A DNA stretch of 64,000 nt from Flavobacterium daejeonense DSM 17708 (GCF_000425425.1 NZ_AUDK01000006.1:119830-183829); one strand, 5' to 3'; shown: positions 10,564-19,842, counted from the stretch's first letter. The notes: generated by a model from the letters alone, not told the origin. A program made the numbers and translations.

Positions 10564-11291
10564 TCAAAACCATATAACCAGCCCATTAGGATTGAATTGA
10601 CATCCTTTTTAAATTGATATCCAAAAAAATTATGATCAGAGCCCTTAACAACTTTGAACACAAATGAAGAAAGTATACCATTATCTACTAATTTATTCCA
10701 ATGATTTTTTGAATCTATGAATTCTTGATCTAGTTCACCATAAATGCTGTATACTTCAATCGTTTTATTAACAATCAACTGTGAAGGTTTTTGTTTTTTT
10801 ATTGTGTGCTTTTCTGGAATCACATTCCTAACTATTTTTTTCCAGTTCAAATCAAAATGGAGTAATTTTATCCAAGTCTGTTTCTTAAAAACTTTATGCC
10901 AGTAAGATTTTAGATTTTTCTTATTAACACTAGTACCACTAACATAATCTAAATAGGTTGGAGATAGAAATATAACTGAAATATAAGACCTTTTTATTGC
11001 ATACCTTAAAATTGGTTCGCAACCCAATGAAATGCTCAACAATAAATAATTTGAAAATGTATATGGGCTTTTACTAAAAAAACCTGTAACCTCATCTAAA
11101 TAACTACTATACCAAGAAATTAGTGGATTTTCAGAATCATCTATGTTATCCTTATGATCTTGTATTGAATCACCTGCCCGATTCATATCCATTCTAAAAC
11201 TTGAATATCCCAGTAAAGCCGCTTCTCTAGCTATTTCAACAAATATCCTTTGGGGTCCAATTCTAGTTCCACTTACTGCTGGAATTAGCAC
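10551..11291 (-). CDS. Alpha/beta hydrolase-fold protein, start codon uncertain
   Basis: 246 residues from the first usable start (GTG at 11289-11291). VSGTRIGPQRIF, FRMDMNRAGDS and an elbow SISLGCE are consistent with an alpha/beta hydrolase, and the elbow serine is present here, unlike in the neighbouring paralogue. The frame stays open upstream to 11420, and the extra sequence (including GILALPNN before PLLVLIP) looks like the missing first strands of the fold. No ATG, GTG or TTG exists in that stretch. An ATG about 25 nt further upstream is in another frame. The gene therefore either uses a rare ATT/ATA start near 11400-11405 or carries a 1-nt frameshift near its 5' end. Confidence 0.68.
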   Translation of the reverse strand: MLIPAVSGTRIGPQRIFVEIAREAALLGYSSFRMDMNRAGDSIQDHKDNIDDSENPLISWYSSYLDEVTGFFSKSPYTFSNYLLLSISLGCEPILRYAIKRSYISVIFLSPTYLDYVSGTSVNKKNLKSYWHKVFKKQTWIKLLHFDLNWKKIVRNVIPEKHTIKKQKPSQLIVNKTIEVYSIYGELDQEFIDSKNHWNKLVDNGILSSFVFKVVKGSDHNFFGYQFKKDVNSILMGWLYGFEWKK

Positions 11292-11432
11292 TAATAATGG
11301 CTTATTTGTTTCAACTTTTAAATTATTTGGAAGTGCTAAAATTCCAAATATTGATTTGGAATCAGATTTAATGCAAATTCCCTGTTCGTGATAAGCTTCT
11401 ATAATGTAATAATTATGAGATTAATCATTCTT

Positions 11433-12116
11433 TTAAACTTCTTCTTCAATTAACTTATCGACTATTTTTCCATCATATAAAAATACATTTCTACTCGCAT
11501 ATGATGCATCTCTTTTAGAGTGGGTCACCATAACTATGGTCGTTCCTTCTTTATTCAATTCCGAAAGTAAGTCCATAACTTCTTTGCCGTTTTTGGAATC
11601 TAAATTCCCAGTCGGTTCATCTGCTAAAATAAATTTTGGCTTAAAAGCAATTGCCCTAGCAACAGCAACTCTTTGTTGCTGACCACCTGACAATTGTCTA
11701 GGGAAATGATCTGCTCTATGATCGATACCAATACGTTTCAAAACTTCTTCAACACGCTTTTTTCTTTCGTTTTTTGGAACTTTAAGGTACTCTAACGGTA
11801 AGGCTACATTCTCAAAAACAGTTAATTCGTCAATTAAATTAAAATTTTGAAAAATAAAACCAACACCACCTTTACGCAAAGTCGTCAATTGTTTTTCTGA
11901 ACACTTAGAAACTTCCTGATTACCAAAACGATAACTGCCTGAAGTTGGATTATCAAGTAATCCTAAAATATTGAGCAACGTAGATTTCCCACATCCAGAT
12001 GGCCCCATAATAGCTATAAACTCTCCTGCATTTACTTCTAAATTTAAATTATCAATTGCTGAAGTTTCAAGCTCTGTCGTCTTAAATACTTTTGATAGGT
12101 TTTCAGTTTTTATCAT
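11433..12116 (-). CDS. ABC transporter ATP-binding protein, LolD/MacB type
   Basis: A 227-residue nucleotide-binding subunit with Walker A GPSGCGKST (near residue 38), a FIFQNFNLIDELT Q-loop, the signature LSGGQQQRVAVARA and Walker B ILADEPTG followed by the D-loop and the VTHS switch histidine. This subfamily powers MacB- or LolCDE-like mechanotransmission rather than classical transport through the membrane. The gene lies 56 nt downstream of the FtsX-type permease and upstream of the biosynthetic genes, so the pair probably exports the lipopeptide or gives self-protection. Confidence 0.93.
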   Translation of the reverse strand: MIKTENLSKVFKTTELETSAIDNLNLEVNAGEFIAIMGPSGCGKSTLLNILGLLDNPTSGSYRFGNQEVSKCSEKQLTTLRKGGVGFIFQNFNLIDELTVFENVALPLEYLKVPKNERKKRVEEVLKRIGIDHRADHFPRQLSGGQQQRVAVARAIAFKPKFILADEPTGNLDSKNGKEVMDLLSELNKEGTTIVMVTHSKRDASYASRNVFLYDGKIVDKLIEEEV

Positions 12117-12172
12117 GATTATTATTTTAAAACTTTAATTTTTATCATTTTATAATTACTATTTTTTATTAA

Positions 12173-14602
12173 TTATTCTGATCTTAACGATTGTATTGGT
12201 TTTCTTTTAAGTGATTTATATAAATTAACTCCAATAACTAACAAGGTTATAAAGAATATTGAAAAAATAGCTATAGCGAAATGCCAAAAACTAATTTCTA
12301 TGCGATATGGAAAATCTGCCAACCAATCTTTCATGAAATAAATGACAATTGGAATAGCGATACAACTTGCTCCAATCAATACGTATAAAAATTCCTTAGA
12401 TAACACCCAGAGGATAATATCTTTATCTGCTCCAAATACTTTACGTATAGCAATATCCCGTGTTTTCAAAAACGCTATAAAAGAAGATAGACCTAAAATC
12501 CCAATACAAGCCAGAAAAATGGCTAAAAAAGAAAAAACGGTAAATACATTTTGATTTCTATCCTCCTCTACGTATTGCAATTGATATTTGTCATTTAAAA
12601 TATAATATTCGAAAAGATCTTCTGGAAAAAATTGTTTGTATATAGATTTTGCGTCACCAATTGTATTTTTCAATACTTTATTATTGTCTAACTTCAAAGA
12701 AAAATACCTCGGAGGACTAAATAATCCCGTATTAGGAGTAAGAATCATTCCTCCAATCTCCGATTTTAATGAATTGTGATGAAAATCGTCAATAACTCCA
12801 ATAATATTAAAAAGCCTATCTTCAAAAGTTTCTATATTCAATGATACATTAATAGCATCATTTGGATCTTCAATACCAAGAATTTTAAGTGATTTCCTTG
12901 AAATAATAACGGCATTTTCATCCGATATTCTGTTCTCATCAAAATTACGTCCTGCGAGCAACTTTAGACCAAAAGTAGGGATATAATTTGCATCCACCCC
13001 ATTTACCATATGTACTTTTTGAGTTCCTGGATCTTCTGAACTTTTCCATACGGCTAATCCCCAACTTTCAATTGAAGGTAATGCAAAACTTGCGGTAGTA
13101 TATTTTGCATTTGTACCCTTATGTAATTCCTTGATAAAACTGTTAATCTGTGATTTGTAAACCTTCTTTTCTAGAAGTTGAGGTTTCTTTATTACAATGA
13201 TTTTATCAATATCTACACCTAAATCTTTATTTTTCATAAAGTTATTCTGATTAATCATAATACAAGTGCAAGTAATCAGTATAATTGAAATAACAAATTG
13301 AATTCCTACAAGTACTTTTCTAACCATAACACTACCAGGAGTACTCATTGTTTTTGTTTTTAATACTTCAGTAGATTTAAAAGATGCCAAAATAAATGCG
13401 GGATATAGCCCTGATACAATAATTCCAACAATAATTATTGGCAATAGATATACCCAGAAAGTAGGCTGTAATAAAATTTCCGTACTGTAGTTTAAGCCTA
13501 AAAGCTTACTGAAAGGTTTTATTATCATAATAATAATAATAATCGATAAGATAGCTGCAATAATATTAACCAAAGCTGCTTCAGTAAGAAATTGCTTTGA
13601 AATTTGACTTTTATAAGCGCCAAGAGATTTACGAACTCCTATTTCTTTAGCTCTCTCTGTTGAACTTGCTGTAGATAAATTAATGTAATTTACCCAAGAA
13701 ATTACTAAAATCAAAAAGGCAATAATTTTAAGTAAATTCAATGTTCTTGCTTTTGTATCTCTTCTTACTGTTTCATTTCTGAAATCTGATTTTAAATGGA
13801 TGTCTTCTATTGGTTGAAAACTAAAGTTCCAAGTAACACTTGCTTCTATTGGATCTGTTTTATATTTTTTTATAAAAGCTGGAAATTGTTTTTTCACACT
13901 TTCTAAATCAGCTTTATTTGAAATGGTTACGTAAGTTGGAAATGACCACCACATCCAATTGTTTACAAACCAATTTTTACCTTTATTTATAGAATTAAAA
14001 GAACATAAAAAATCAAAACTAAAACTCGTATTTAAAGGAAGATCTTTTACAATTCCCGTTACGTAATACTTTGCTGTTCCAAATTCATTAGCGACCTCTA
14101 ATTCTTTTCCAACAGCTTCCTCTTTTCCAAAGTATTTTAAAGCACTAGATTCAGTTAATACAATTGAATTCGGATTCTCCAATACCGTATCTGGATTACC
14201 AACTTCTAAAGGAAAAGAGAACATTTTAAAAAAATCTGCATCCGCATAATAAATCTTTTCCTCCTCGGCCGTAACACGTATACTTTTCACAATACCTGAA
14301 CCATTTGAAAAACGCGACATTTGCTTAACTTCAGGAATCTCACCCTTAATTTTATAGCCAAGTGAGGGCATCACTGCGGGCGAAGAAGATTTTAACTCAT
14401 CTCCCTGAAATCGTTCAAAAACTATTCTATAAAGTTGCTCTTTATTATCTTGAAAATCTTCATAATTTTCTTCGTAATTAGTGTACGCTATCAATAATAA
14501 AAAACAAGACAGACCTATACTTAATCCAATAATATTAACTAAGGTAAAAGGCAATCTTTTTTTAAGATTTCGAAAAGAGGTTTTTAAATAATTTGATATC
14601 AT
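12173..14602 (-). CDS. ABC transporter permease, MacB/FtsX family
   Basis: An 809-residue inner-membrane protein with the duplicated layout common in Bacteroidetes: an N-terminal membrane helix (about 20-40), a periplasmic MacB core domain, a three-helix FtsX block (about 290-410) containing the ERAKEIGVRKSLGA motif, a further helix near 430, a second periplasmic domain and a C-terminal FtsX block with RDIAIRKVFGA. The charged IGVRKSLGA/IAIRKVFGA cytoplasmic motifs are typical of this family. It pairs with the ATPase encoded immediately downstream and follows the antiterminator gene after 54 nt. The expected substrate is the product of the adjacent NRPS. Confidence 0.92.
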   Translation of the reverse strand: MISNYLKTSFRNLKKRLPFTLVNIIGLSIGLSCFLLLIAYTNYEENYEDFQDNKEQLYRIVFERFQGDELKSSSPAVMPSLGYKIKGEIPEVKQMSRFSNGSGIVKSIRVTAEEEKIYYADADFFKMFSFPLEVGNPDTVLENPNSIVLTESSALKYFGKEEAVGKELEVANEFGTAKYYVTGIVKDLPLNTSFSFDFLCSFNSINKGKNWFVNNWMWWSFPTYVTISNKADLESVKKQFPAFIKKYKTDPIEASVTWNFSFQPIEDIHLKSDFRNETVRRDTKARTLNLLKIIAFLILVISWVNYINLSTASSTERAKEIGVRKSLGAYKSQISKQFLTEAALVNIIAAILSIIIIIMIIKPFSKLLGLNYSTEILLQPTFWVYLLPIIIVGIIVSGLYPAFILASFKSTEVLKTKTMSTPGSVMVRKVLVGIQFVISIILITCTCIMINQNNFMKNKDLGVDIDKIIVIKKPQLLEKKVYKSQINSFIKELHKGTNAKYTTASFALPSIESWGLAVWKSSEDPGTQKVHMVNGVDANYIPTFGLKLLAGRNFDENRISDENAVIISRKSLKILGIEDPNDAINVSLNIETFEDRLFNIIGVIDDFHHNSLKSEIGGMILTPNTGLFSPPRYFSLKLDNNKVLKNTIGDAKSIYKQFFPEDLFEYYILNDKYQLQYVEEDRNQNVFTVFSFLAIFLACIGILGLSSFIAFLKTRDIAIRKVFGADKDIILWVLSKEFLYVLIGASCIAIPIVIYFMKDWLADFPYRIEISFWHFAIAIFSIFFITLLVIGVNLYKSLKRKPIQSLRSE

Positions 14603-14656
14603 ATATATTTTTATTCTTTAAAATAAACAATCGATTACATTAATAAATCTGGATAA

Positions 14657-15169
14657 TTAAACTATTTCTGCTAGATGAACCTTATTTATCTCTGCGGTAA
14701 TACAACTTCGAAGAGAATCAATCCGAACAACAACTTTTTCTTTTCCTTTATAGTCTACAATAAAGCAATTATATCCTAAAAAAGGACCTGAATTAATTTT
14801 CTTTTTTTCACCTATGCAGATTTCAAATGGAGCCAATTCAACATCTAATAATTCCCCTGTAAAAAGTTTAATTGATTTTATTTCCTTATCAGTAACAATA
14901 GCGGGTTTCCCTTGAATGGTGATAAAGCTATAGGCTCCTTCAGCTTTAAGTGCTTTGGATTGATCTTCACTATTTTTTAAAAAAACAAAAATATATGATT
15001 TAAACAAGGGCGTATTAACTGTTTTCTTGCGGTCACTCCATTGCCTAATAGTTTTTTTAAGAGGAAGGAAGACATCAAAGTCACTCTTCAATACATCATA
15101 TACTTTTTTCTCATAATTAGATTTTGTGTAAATGACATACCATCCACTCCTAAAATGAATACTCTTCAT
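14657..15169 (-). CDS. Specialised NusG paralogue (UpxY-like transcription antiterminator)
   Basis: A 170-residue protein. The N-terminal NGN domain begins with GWYVIYTKSNYEKKVYDVL and continues with DVFLPLKKTIRQWSDRKK and PLFKSYIFVFL. A C-terminal KOW-like segment follows (SGPFLGYNCFIVDYKGKEKVVVRIDSL). It is shorter and more divergent than housekeeping NusG and matches the UpxY type, which in Bacteroides lets RNA polymerase read through long capsule operons. As first gene of a >15-kb minus-strand operon, its likely role is to prevent premature termination in that operon. A structured leader lies upstream. Confidence 0.87.
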   Translation of the reverse strand: MKSIHFRSGWYVIYTKSNYEKKVYDVLKSDFDVFLPLKKTIRQWSDRKKTVNTPLFKSYIFVFLKNSEDQSKALKAEGAYSFITIQGKPAIVTDKEIKSIKLFTGELLDVELAPFEICIGEKKKINSGPFLGYNCFIVDYKGKEKVVVRIDSLRSCITAEINKVHLAEIV

Positions 15170-15353
15170 AAAATTAAATATATTAAAATTAAATATTATA
15201 GCCGTCAGCTATTTTAAAATCAAGTAGTTCAAGAAAATTTATTTTGAAAATCTATTTTTCAGTGTTTTACTATCCAATTGGATATAGCTGCGCCACTTCA
15301 GTTACACTAAATTGTTAATATTTTTCTTATATGAGGATTAAGACTAAGAAAAG

Positions 15354-15382
15354 AAATCTTGTAGTTGCGAACCTACAAATTT
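15354..15382 (-). promoter_or_regulatory. Bulged hairpin in the leader of the NusG-like gene
   Basis: On the minus strand this reads as an imperfect stem-loop. ATTT/AAAT closing pairs, a one-base bulge, TTGTAG/CTACAA, a second one-base bulge and a TT/AA pair surround a three-base GCG loop. It lies about 185 nt upstream of the NusG-like start and has no terminator-like U-tract after it. Specialised NusG proteins can depend on leader RNA elements, so this is a candidate recognition structure. No homologous leader was compared. Confidence 0.4.
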
Positions 15383-16153
15383 TATTTAAAATAAAAAAAA
15401 AAAATGTATGAAAAATTACATTTTTTTCAAAAAAAAATAAAGATTAAATATAAAACCTTTAAATAGACTCCTTTATTAAACATAAATTTCTAGTTATTTT
15501 ATTTTTAAAACAACTGATAATCAATGATTTAATTTTAATATTTTCTTTTGAAGATCCTGTAGCGGTATAAATATTAAATCTCATGCTTATATAGTTAAAT
15601 ATGAATAATGCTAACTAAAATATGCCAAAGATTTATCAGTATGGGATGAAACTACTCATATCTTTGTGAGTAATAAAAATCTAAGATTGATTAATATCTC
15701 AATTAGTAAATGAAAACTATTTCAAACCATATTTGTATGATTTAAAAGTAACTTTAGATCATAATTACGCCTTAATTCCATTATGACTTGTACTCATTGG
15801 CTTCAATTAAAGCTTAAAAATTTTAACGTGATTCTAAATTCATACTTAACCTTTCTTTCCATAAAATGCTCTATAGTATCTAACTTTTTCGAGCATGTTT
15901 AAAATAGTAGTTTAAAAAAGTTAAATCTTACATATTATTATACCTTGTTGGAAGCAAAAATTCATTTTTTTTCCCAAAACTGGCCTTAATAAACATAGAA
16001 AAACAAAAATAACCGATACTAAAAATCAAAATCTGTTACTTTTTTATCTTTTTCCTTAAAAGCTAACTTACTTCTAAATGTACTGCTGTACTCGGAAGCT
16101 AAGAACAATCAATTCTCAGAAATAATAAATTTTGAATAAGGGATTTTAAAACA
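15383..16153. other. Non-coding stretch upstream of the lipopeptide operon
   Basis: Very AT-rich sequence with no convincing gene on either strand. It contains a TATCTTTG motif near 15656 on the plus strand resembling a Bacteroidetes -7 element, but nothing coding follows it. The promoter of the minus-strand operon should lie in this interval or just left of it, but I could not place it. Confidence 0.5.
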
Positions 16154-17557
16154 TTATTTCCCTCTGTAAAACAAGATAGTGGTTATTGTTTTTAATGAAA
16201 TATTAAAATCAAGGTAAAAACTCCTGTGCTTAATATAATACAAGTCGTATTGTAACTTTATTAAACTCCCTTCTAAGGAATCTCTGTAATTATAATTCAC
16301 CTGTGCCCAACCAGTGAGCCCCGGTTTTATAATATGTCTTATTTCATAAAAAGGCATTCTCTTGGCAAATTCTTTCACAAAGGATGGTCTTTCTGGACGT
16401 GGTCCTATTACCGCCATTTCACCTTTCAAAATATTGACAAATTGTGGAAATTCATCCATTCTAGTTTTTCTCATGAATTTTCCAAAAGAAGTGATTCTTT
16501 GATCTTGAGCAGTAGCAAATATTGCATTCTCAAGTTCAGCATCCTCAATCATTGTTCTAAATTTTAAAATCTTAAACACCACACCGTCTTTTCCAACACG
16601 TTCTTGTGTATAAAATAAACTTCCTTTGTTAGCTATACTATTTACTAAAAAAATAATGGGAATCAACAATAGCGTAATCAGTAAACCAATAACTGAAAAA
16701 AAAACTTCTAATACTCTAACTATTAGTAAATATAAGGGATTTTGGTTGCTCCGACTAAAAGGGAAAAAGCGATAAAAATCTCGCCCTAAATATTGCACTG
16801 GAATACGTTGTGTTTTCGCTTCATATACTTGCGAATATTCTCGAATTACTATTCTTGACTCTAATAATTGCTGGAGCAATTCAGCGGTAATGCAATCTGG
16901 TTTCTGAATAGCTACAACAATTTCAGTAATGTTTTTCTCTTTTACAAAAGTGCTTAAATCCGCCGAAATTATACATCTTATCTTAGAATGGAATGAATTT
17001 TCAAGATTTTTATTTTTTGAATCACTTACATACGCAATAATTTTATAATGTGAATCTAAATTTTCCAAGCCCAAAACAAGTTCTTCTAACTGATCCTCAT
17101 CACATATCAATAAAGCATTTTGCTGAAAACGTTTGGAGACCAAAAAACGTGCATAAAAAATCCTCCATAAAATCAATGAAAATAAAATAACCAATAAAAA
17201 AACAAGGATTTGAAGACGATTCTTTGGTAATTCAGGCGAATAAACTGGTGTCAAAAAATACACTAATACCGTTGTTGTAACAGTAAGAATGGTATTTCTT
17301 GTCACTACGAATTCATTACTTGCTGCTTCAAGAATATACAATTCAAAAATAGTTCCAATAACTTTAAGATAAAGAATCAAAACCATTAAATAAATTAAAT
17401 TAGACACTGAAGCTTTTAAATAAACCAAGTCGAAAAAGTACCCCACATTATACAAGGCTATAAATACACAGAAAAAGTCCACTATATGCAGAATCATTTT
17501 TCTTTCGGAAATTTCAAAATGGATTTTGTTTTTTGTCATTATATTTTTTGTTAACAA
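16154..17557 (-). CDS. Undecaprenyl-phosphate sugar phosphotransferase (exopolysaccharide initiating, WcaJ-like)
   Basis: A 467-residue polyprenyl glycosylphosphotransferase. Four or five hydrophobic helices occupy about residues 25-135. A nucleotide-binding-like central domain follows, then another helix near 280-305. The C-terminal bacterial sugar transferase domain has RVGKDGVVFKILKFRTM, RMDEFPQFVNILKGEMAVIGPRPE and GLTGWAQVNY. It transfers a sugar-1-phosphate to the lipid carrier at the inner membrane to start exopolysaccharide or O-antigen units. No other glycan genes adjoin it in this window. It could be an orphan initiating enzyme or the edge of a decayed locus. A 984-nt gap separates it from the lipopeptide operon. 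Confidence 0.9.
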   Translation of the reverse strand: MLTKNIMTKNKIHFEISERKMILHIVDFFCVFIALYNVGYFFDLVYLKASVSNLIYLMVLILYLKVIGTIFELYILEAASNEFVVTRNTILTVTTTVLVYFLTPVYSPELPKNRLQILVFLLVILFSLILWRIFYARFLVSKRFQQNALLICDEDQLEELVLGLENLDSHYKIIAYVSDSKNKNLENSFHSKIRCIISADLSTFVKEKNITEIVVAIQKPDCITAELLQQLLESRIVIREYSQVYEAKTQRIPVQYLGRDFYRFFPFSRSNQNPLYLLIVRVLEVFFSVIGLLITLLLIPIIFLVNSIANKGSLFYTQERVGKDGVVFKILKFRTMIEDAELENAIFATAQDQRITSFGKFMRKTRMDEFPQFVNILKGEMAVIGPRPERPSFVKEFAKRMPFYEIRHIIKPGLTGWAQVNYNYRDSLEGSLIKLQYDLYYIKHRSFYLDFNISLKTITTILFYRGK

Positions 17558-18282
17558 TATAGTTTCTACCTCTAAAATCTAAAAAATTAAATTCAAATGA
17601 GTTTTGAAAATATTTTTTATACAAGTTTACAAACTATTTACAGATGCTTAAAACATATTCTTTCAAAAACTTTAAATTCAGTTCAAATATGACTTTACAA
17701 ACAAAAAACTAAGATTTTTAATGGACATCCTAATTTAGCCATCACAAAAAGTTAAGAAATAATCATAATTTGCATCTATGATAGTTTTTTTTGAAAATCA
17801 AAATGAGCTTTATTTTAGACAAAAAAACAAATAACACTCAAGCAAGGAAAACACATGATAAAAACCAAATAAAATGCTATAAAAAATACAACAACTATTT
17901 AAAAATCAAAACACTACCCCCTATTAAAAAGATAAACCGTACGATTCATAAACCTGAGATCAAGGGTTTAACTCCCGTCCTCGCTAGGATTGAAGCACAA
18001 TTTAAAAAAAAATTATAGTTCGATTGTACTCCTAGTCACTTTTTAAATTAATTATTTCTCTTTAATTCAATTTTATTTCAAACCTCTTTTTTACTATCAA
18101 AATTTACTGTTTATACTTAAATTAATTATCTAAAAACAGTATAAACATTAAAACTCCACACGTCCAAAAAAAACTTAAAACAATAAATATCAACATATTA
18201 TGATTTCATTTTTAAACTATCTAGAAAAGTTAAAATTGGAACAAGGTGTTCGATTGTAATCCCATCCACTCCACAAAAAACA
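17558..18282. other. Gene-poor stretch with tRNA-tail-like fragments
   Basis: No gene is convincing here. A 75-codon open frame at 17791-18018 is lysine- and asparagine-rich low-complexity sequence and overlaps a tRNA-like segment. Around 17955-17988 the sequence GGGTTTAACTCCCGTCCTCG looks like the T-arm and acceptor 3' strand of a tRNA, but no 5' half is present. A weaker fragment of the same kind occurs near 18246-18272. These may be scars of element insertion at tRNA genes. Confidence 0.35.
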
Positions 18283-18316
18283 TTGTAAACAACTGATTTA
18301 CAAGGTTTTTTATTTT
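18283..18316 (+). terminator. Rho-independent terminator-like hairpin
   Basis: TTGTAAA pairs with TTTACAA around a 7-nt loop and is followed by GG and a T-rich run. It follows the second tRNA-tail-like fragment, in the same arrangement as the hairpins next to both copies of the island's direct repeat. Confidence 0.55.
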
Positions 18317-18325
18317 TAGTTAACA

Positions 18326-18409
18326 ATTTAATTGATAATAAACAGAGCTATTGCAATAGCAACTGCGAGAGAAGGAAAAGTAGTTGCAATAAATATGGCA
18401 AGAAACCCC
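18326..18409 (-). other. Possible tiny hydrophobic peptide or gene remnant
   Basis: On the minus strand an ATG-initiated frame of 27 codons encodes an almost entirely hydrophobic peptide (MGFLAIFIATTFPSLAVAIA followed by a short hydrophobic tail). An in-frame stop precedes the ATG. It could be a small membrane peptide or the tail of a lost gene. Nothing around it supports expression. Confidence 0.2.
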
Positions 18410-18594
18410 ATAGGTCAACATCTATCATGAAACATTTTTAATGTCTAATCCTGCCCTCATAATTAAGAAGCTACTCAATACGATGTGCAATATTTATATA
18501 TCTTAAAGTTCTCACCGAATTTAATGAGAATGCTTTATTTTGTATAATATATTCAAGTAATTTGATCACTTATACAACATAATAAAAATGTGAT

Positions 18595-18752
18595 AGATGC
18601 GGCATACCCATACAAGATAAGTGGATTAGAGTAAATGCTGAACAAATCTAAGTTTATGACTCTCTCTTCGGTGAAGGGAAATCAAATCTTGTTAGCGAGT
18701 ACGACAAAGCCTACAAACACAGTGCCTCCCTGAAGAAATATAGTTGAATTTT
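18595..18752 (+). pseudogene. Possible degenerate coding remnant
   Basis: One frame reads as protein-like sequence (IPIQDKWIRVNAEQI, stop, YDSLFGEGKSNLVSEYDK) with an internal stop and no start. The composition is more gene-like than its surroundings. I cannot name a parent family. Confidence 0.2.
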
Positions 18753-18824
18753 GCTTCATAAAAGAGTTTAATTGTTATTGTAACTTGATTTTTTACTGTT
18801 GCTCAACCGGTTATTGATAGCCTA

Positions 18825-18926
18825 TGCAGCAGTGGGGATTTTTTTTTGCACTAAAGCTTAGTAGAAAAACTATGTTTCTCTTAAGCACAAATATTTCATA
18901 GAAGTACATTAGTCCCCATTGCTGCA
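18825..18926. repeat. Widely spaced inverted repeat below the cysteine-peptidase gene
   Basis: TGCAGCAGTGGGGA at 18825-18838 and TCCCCATTGCTGCA at 18913-18926 are inverted with 13 of 14 positions matching, separated by 74 nt that include a T-run. The right arm ends 19 nt from the stop of the next gene. It could form a long stem at the 3' end of the minus-strand transcript, or mark the edges of a lost small insertion. Confidence 0.55.
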
Positions 18927-18945
18927 AACTGATATTTTAAATAGC

Positions 18946-19842
18946 TTATTTCTTAGCTATTTTTTTAGCTTCGGCCACTGCAACATCAAATGGACATGAT
19001 TGAATGAAGTCTACACCTAGAACTGAAAGAAAGGCAGACGGAAGCATTTCTTTAATCAAAAAACTGAATTTATTTTCAAGCACCAATTTAGACAAAGGTT
19101 CTTTAAATTCAGGGAACGGATTTCTCTGAATTATGTATAATAAAATAGCCATTAAAGTTTCATTATTTTGAGCTTCATCACTCTCAAAAGCATTAATAAG
19201 TTCTTTCTTCATTGCTTCCCCAAGATTGCTTATCTCTTCTACTCCGTAAAGGTCTTGAATTATAGCTCTTGCTACTTCAGGAGAACTAGCAAGTATAACT
19301 CTAATATAATTGTCTGGGTTTTTAATTTCATCAAACATTTTTTTAATGTCTTCTTTTTTCATTTCATCAGAATTTAAAGTTTGTAATACACTAGCTCTTC
19401 TTCGGATACAGTAAATAGGGTCTCCATAATCAGATGGAACTTCTCTTAGACCGTGAAGAACTTCATGCATACCTCCCCACTTACTTCTGCATTGTGTAAT
19501 TGTAGTTCCGTTAACTTGTGTAACGATAGCACTATGAGTATGTAGTCCATTCTTAACATAGACAATAGCATCGTTAACCCTCGGTTGAGCCATAGTTGCT
19601 TGAATGTAATCATCTCCAATGAATGGTTGAGGGTCATTGAACCAACCATGTGCATTTGCGTGTGCTTTACCGTGACAATTGTATTGTCTAGTAGCTGGAG
19701 CAACGATAATTACGCTAGGGAAATTTTGTCTTAACCAATTTGAGATGCTTACTATTTCAGCAGAAGTAAACTCCCTTTCAAAACAGGGTTGAATGTGGCA
19801 GTGTTGAACTGCTCTTCCTTTAGATGTTGTATAAGTTGCCAT
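18946..19842 (-). CDS. Papain-like (NlpC/P60- or CHAP-like) cysteine hydrolase domain protein
   Basis: A 298-residue protein without signal peptide. Residues 30-145 read like a papain-fold amidase or peptidase: YNCHGKAHA with a candidate nucleophile Cys56, DAIVYVKNGLHTHSAIVTQ with candidate His103, then CRSKWGG. The remaining 150 residues are helical and acidic with no recognised motif. The C56/H103 assignment is inferred from motif spacing. Encoded downstream of two giant proteins on the same strand after a 252-nt gap, it may process them, act as an effector, or be a separate gene. Confidence 0.6.
   Translation of the reverse strand: MATYTTSKGRAVQHCHIQPCFEREFTSAEIVSISNWLRQNFPSVIIVAPATRQYNCHGKAHANAHGWFNDPQPFIGDDYIQATMAQPRVNDAIVYVKNGLHTHSAIVTQVNGTTITQCRSKWGGMHEVLHGLREVPSDYGDPIYCIRRRASVLQTLNSDEMKKEDIKKMFDEIKNPDNYIRVILASSPEVARAIIQDLYGVEEISNLGEAMKKELINAFESDEAQNNETLMAILLYIIQRNPFPEFKEPLSKLVLENKFSFLIKEMLPSAFLSVLGVDFIQSCPFDVAVAEAKKIAKK

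Noticed and set aside
15650..15664. TATCTTTG as a promoter
   Set aside because: It points to the plus strand, where no gene follows, and has no matching upstream TTTG at a suitable distance.
17791..18018. 75-codon lysine-rich open frame
   Set aside because: Low complexity, overlaps a tRNA-tail-like segment, no recognised family or clear ribosome site.
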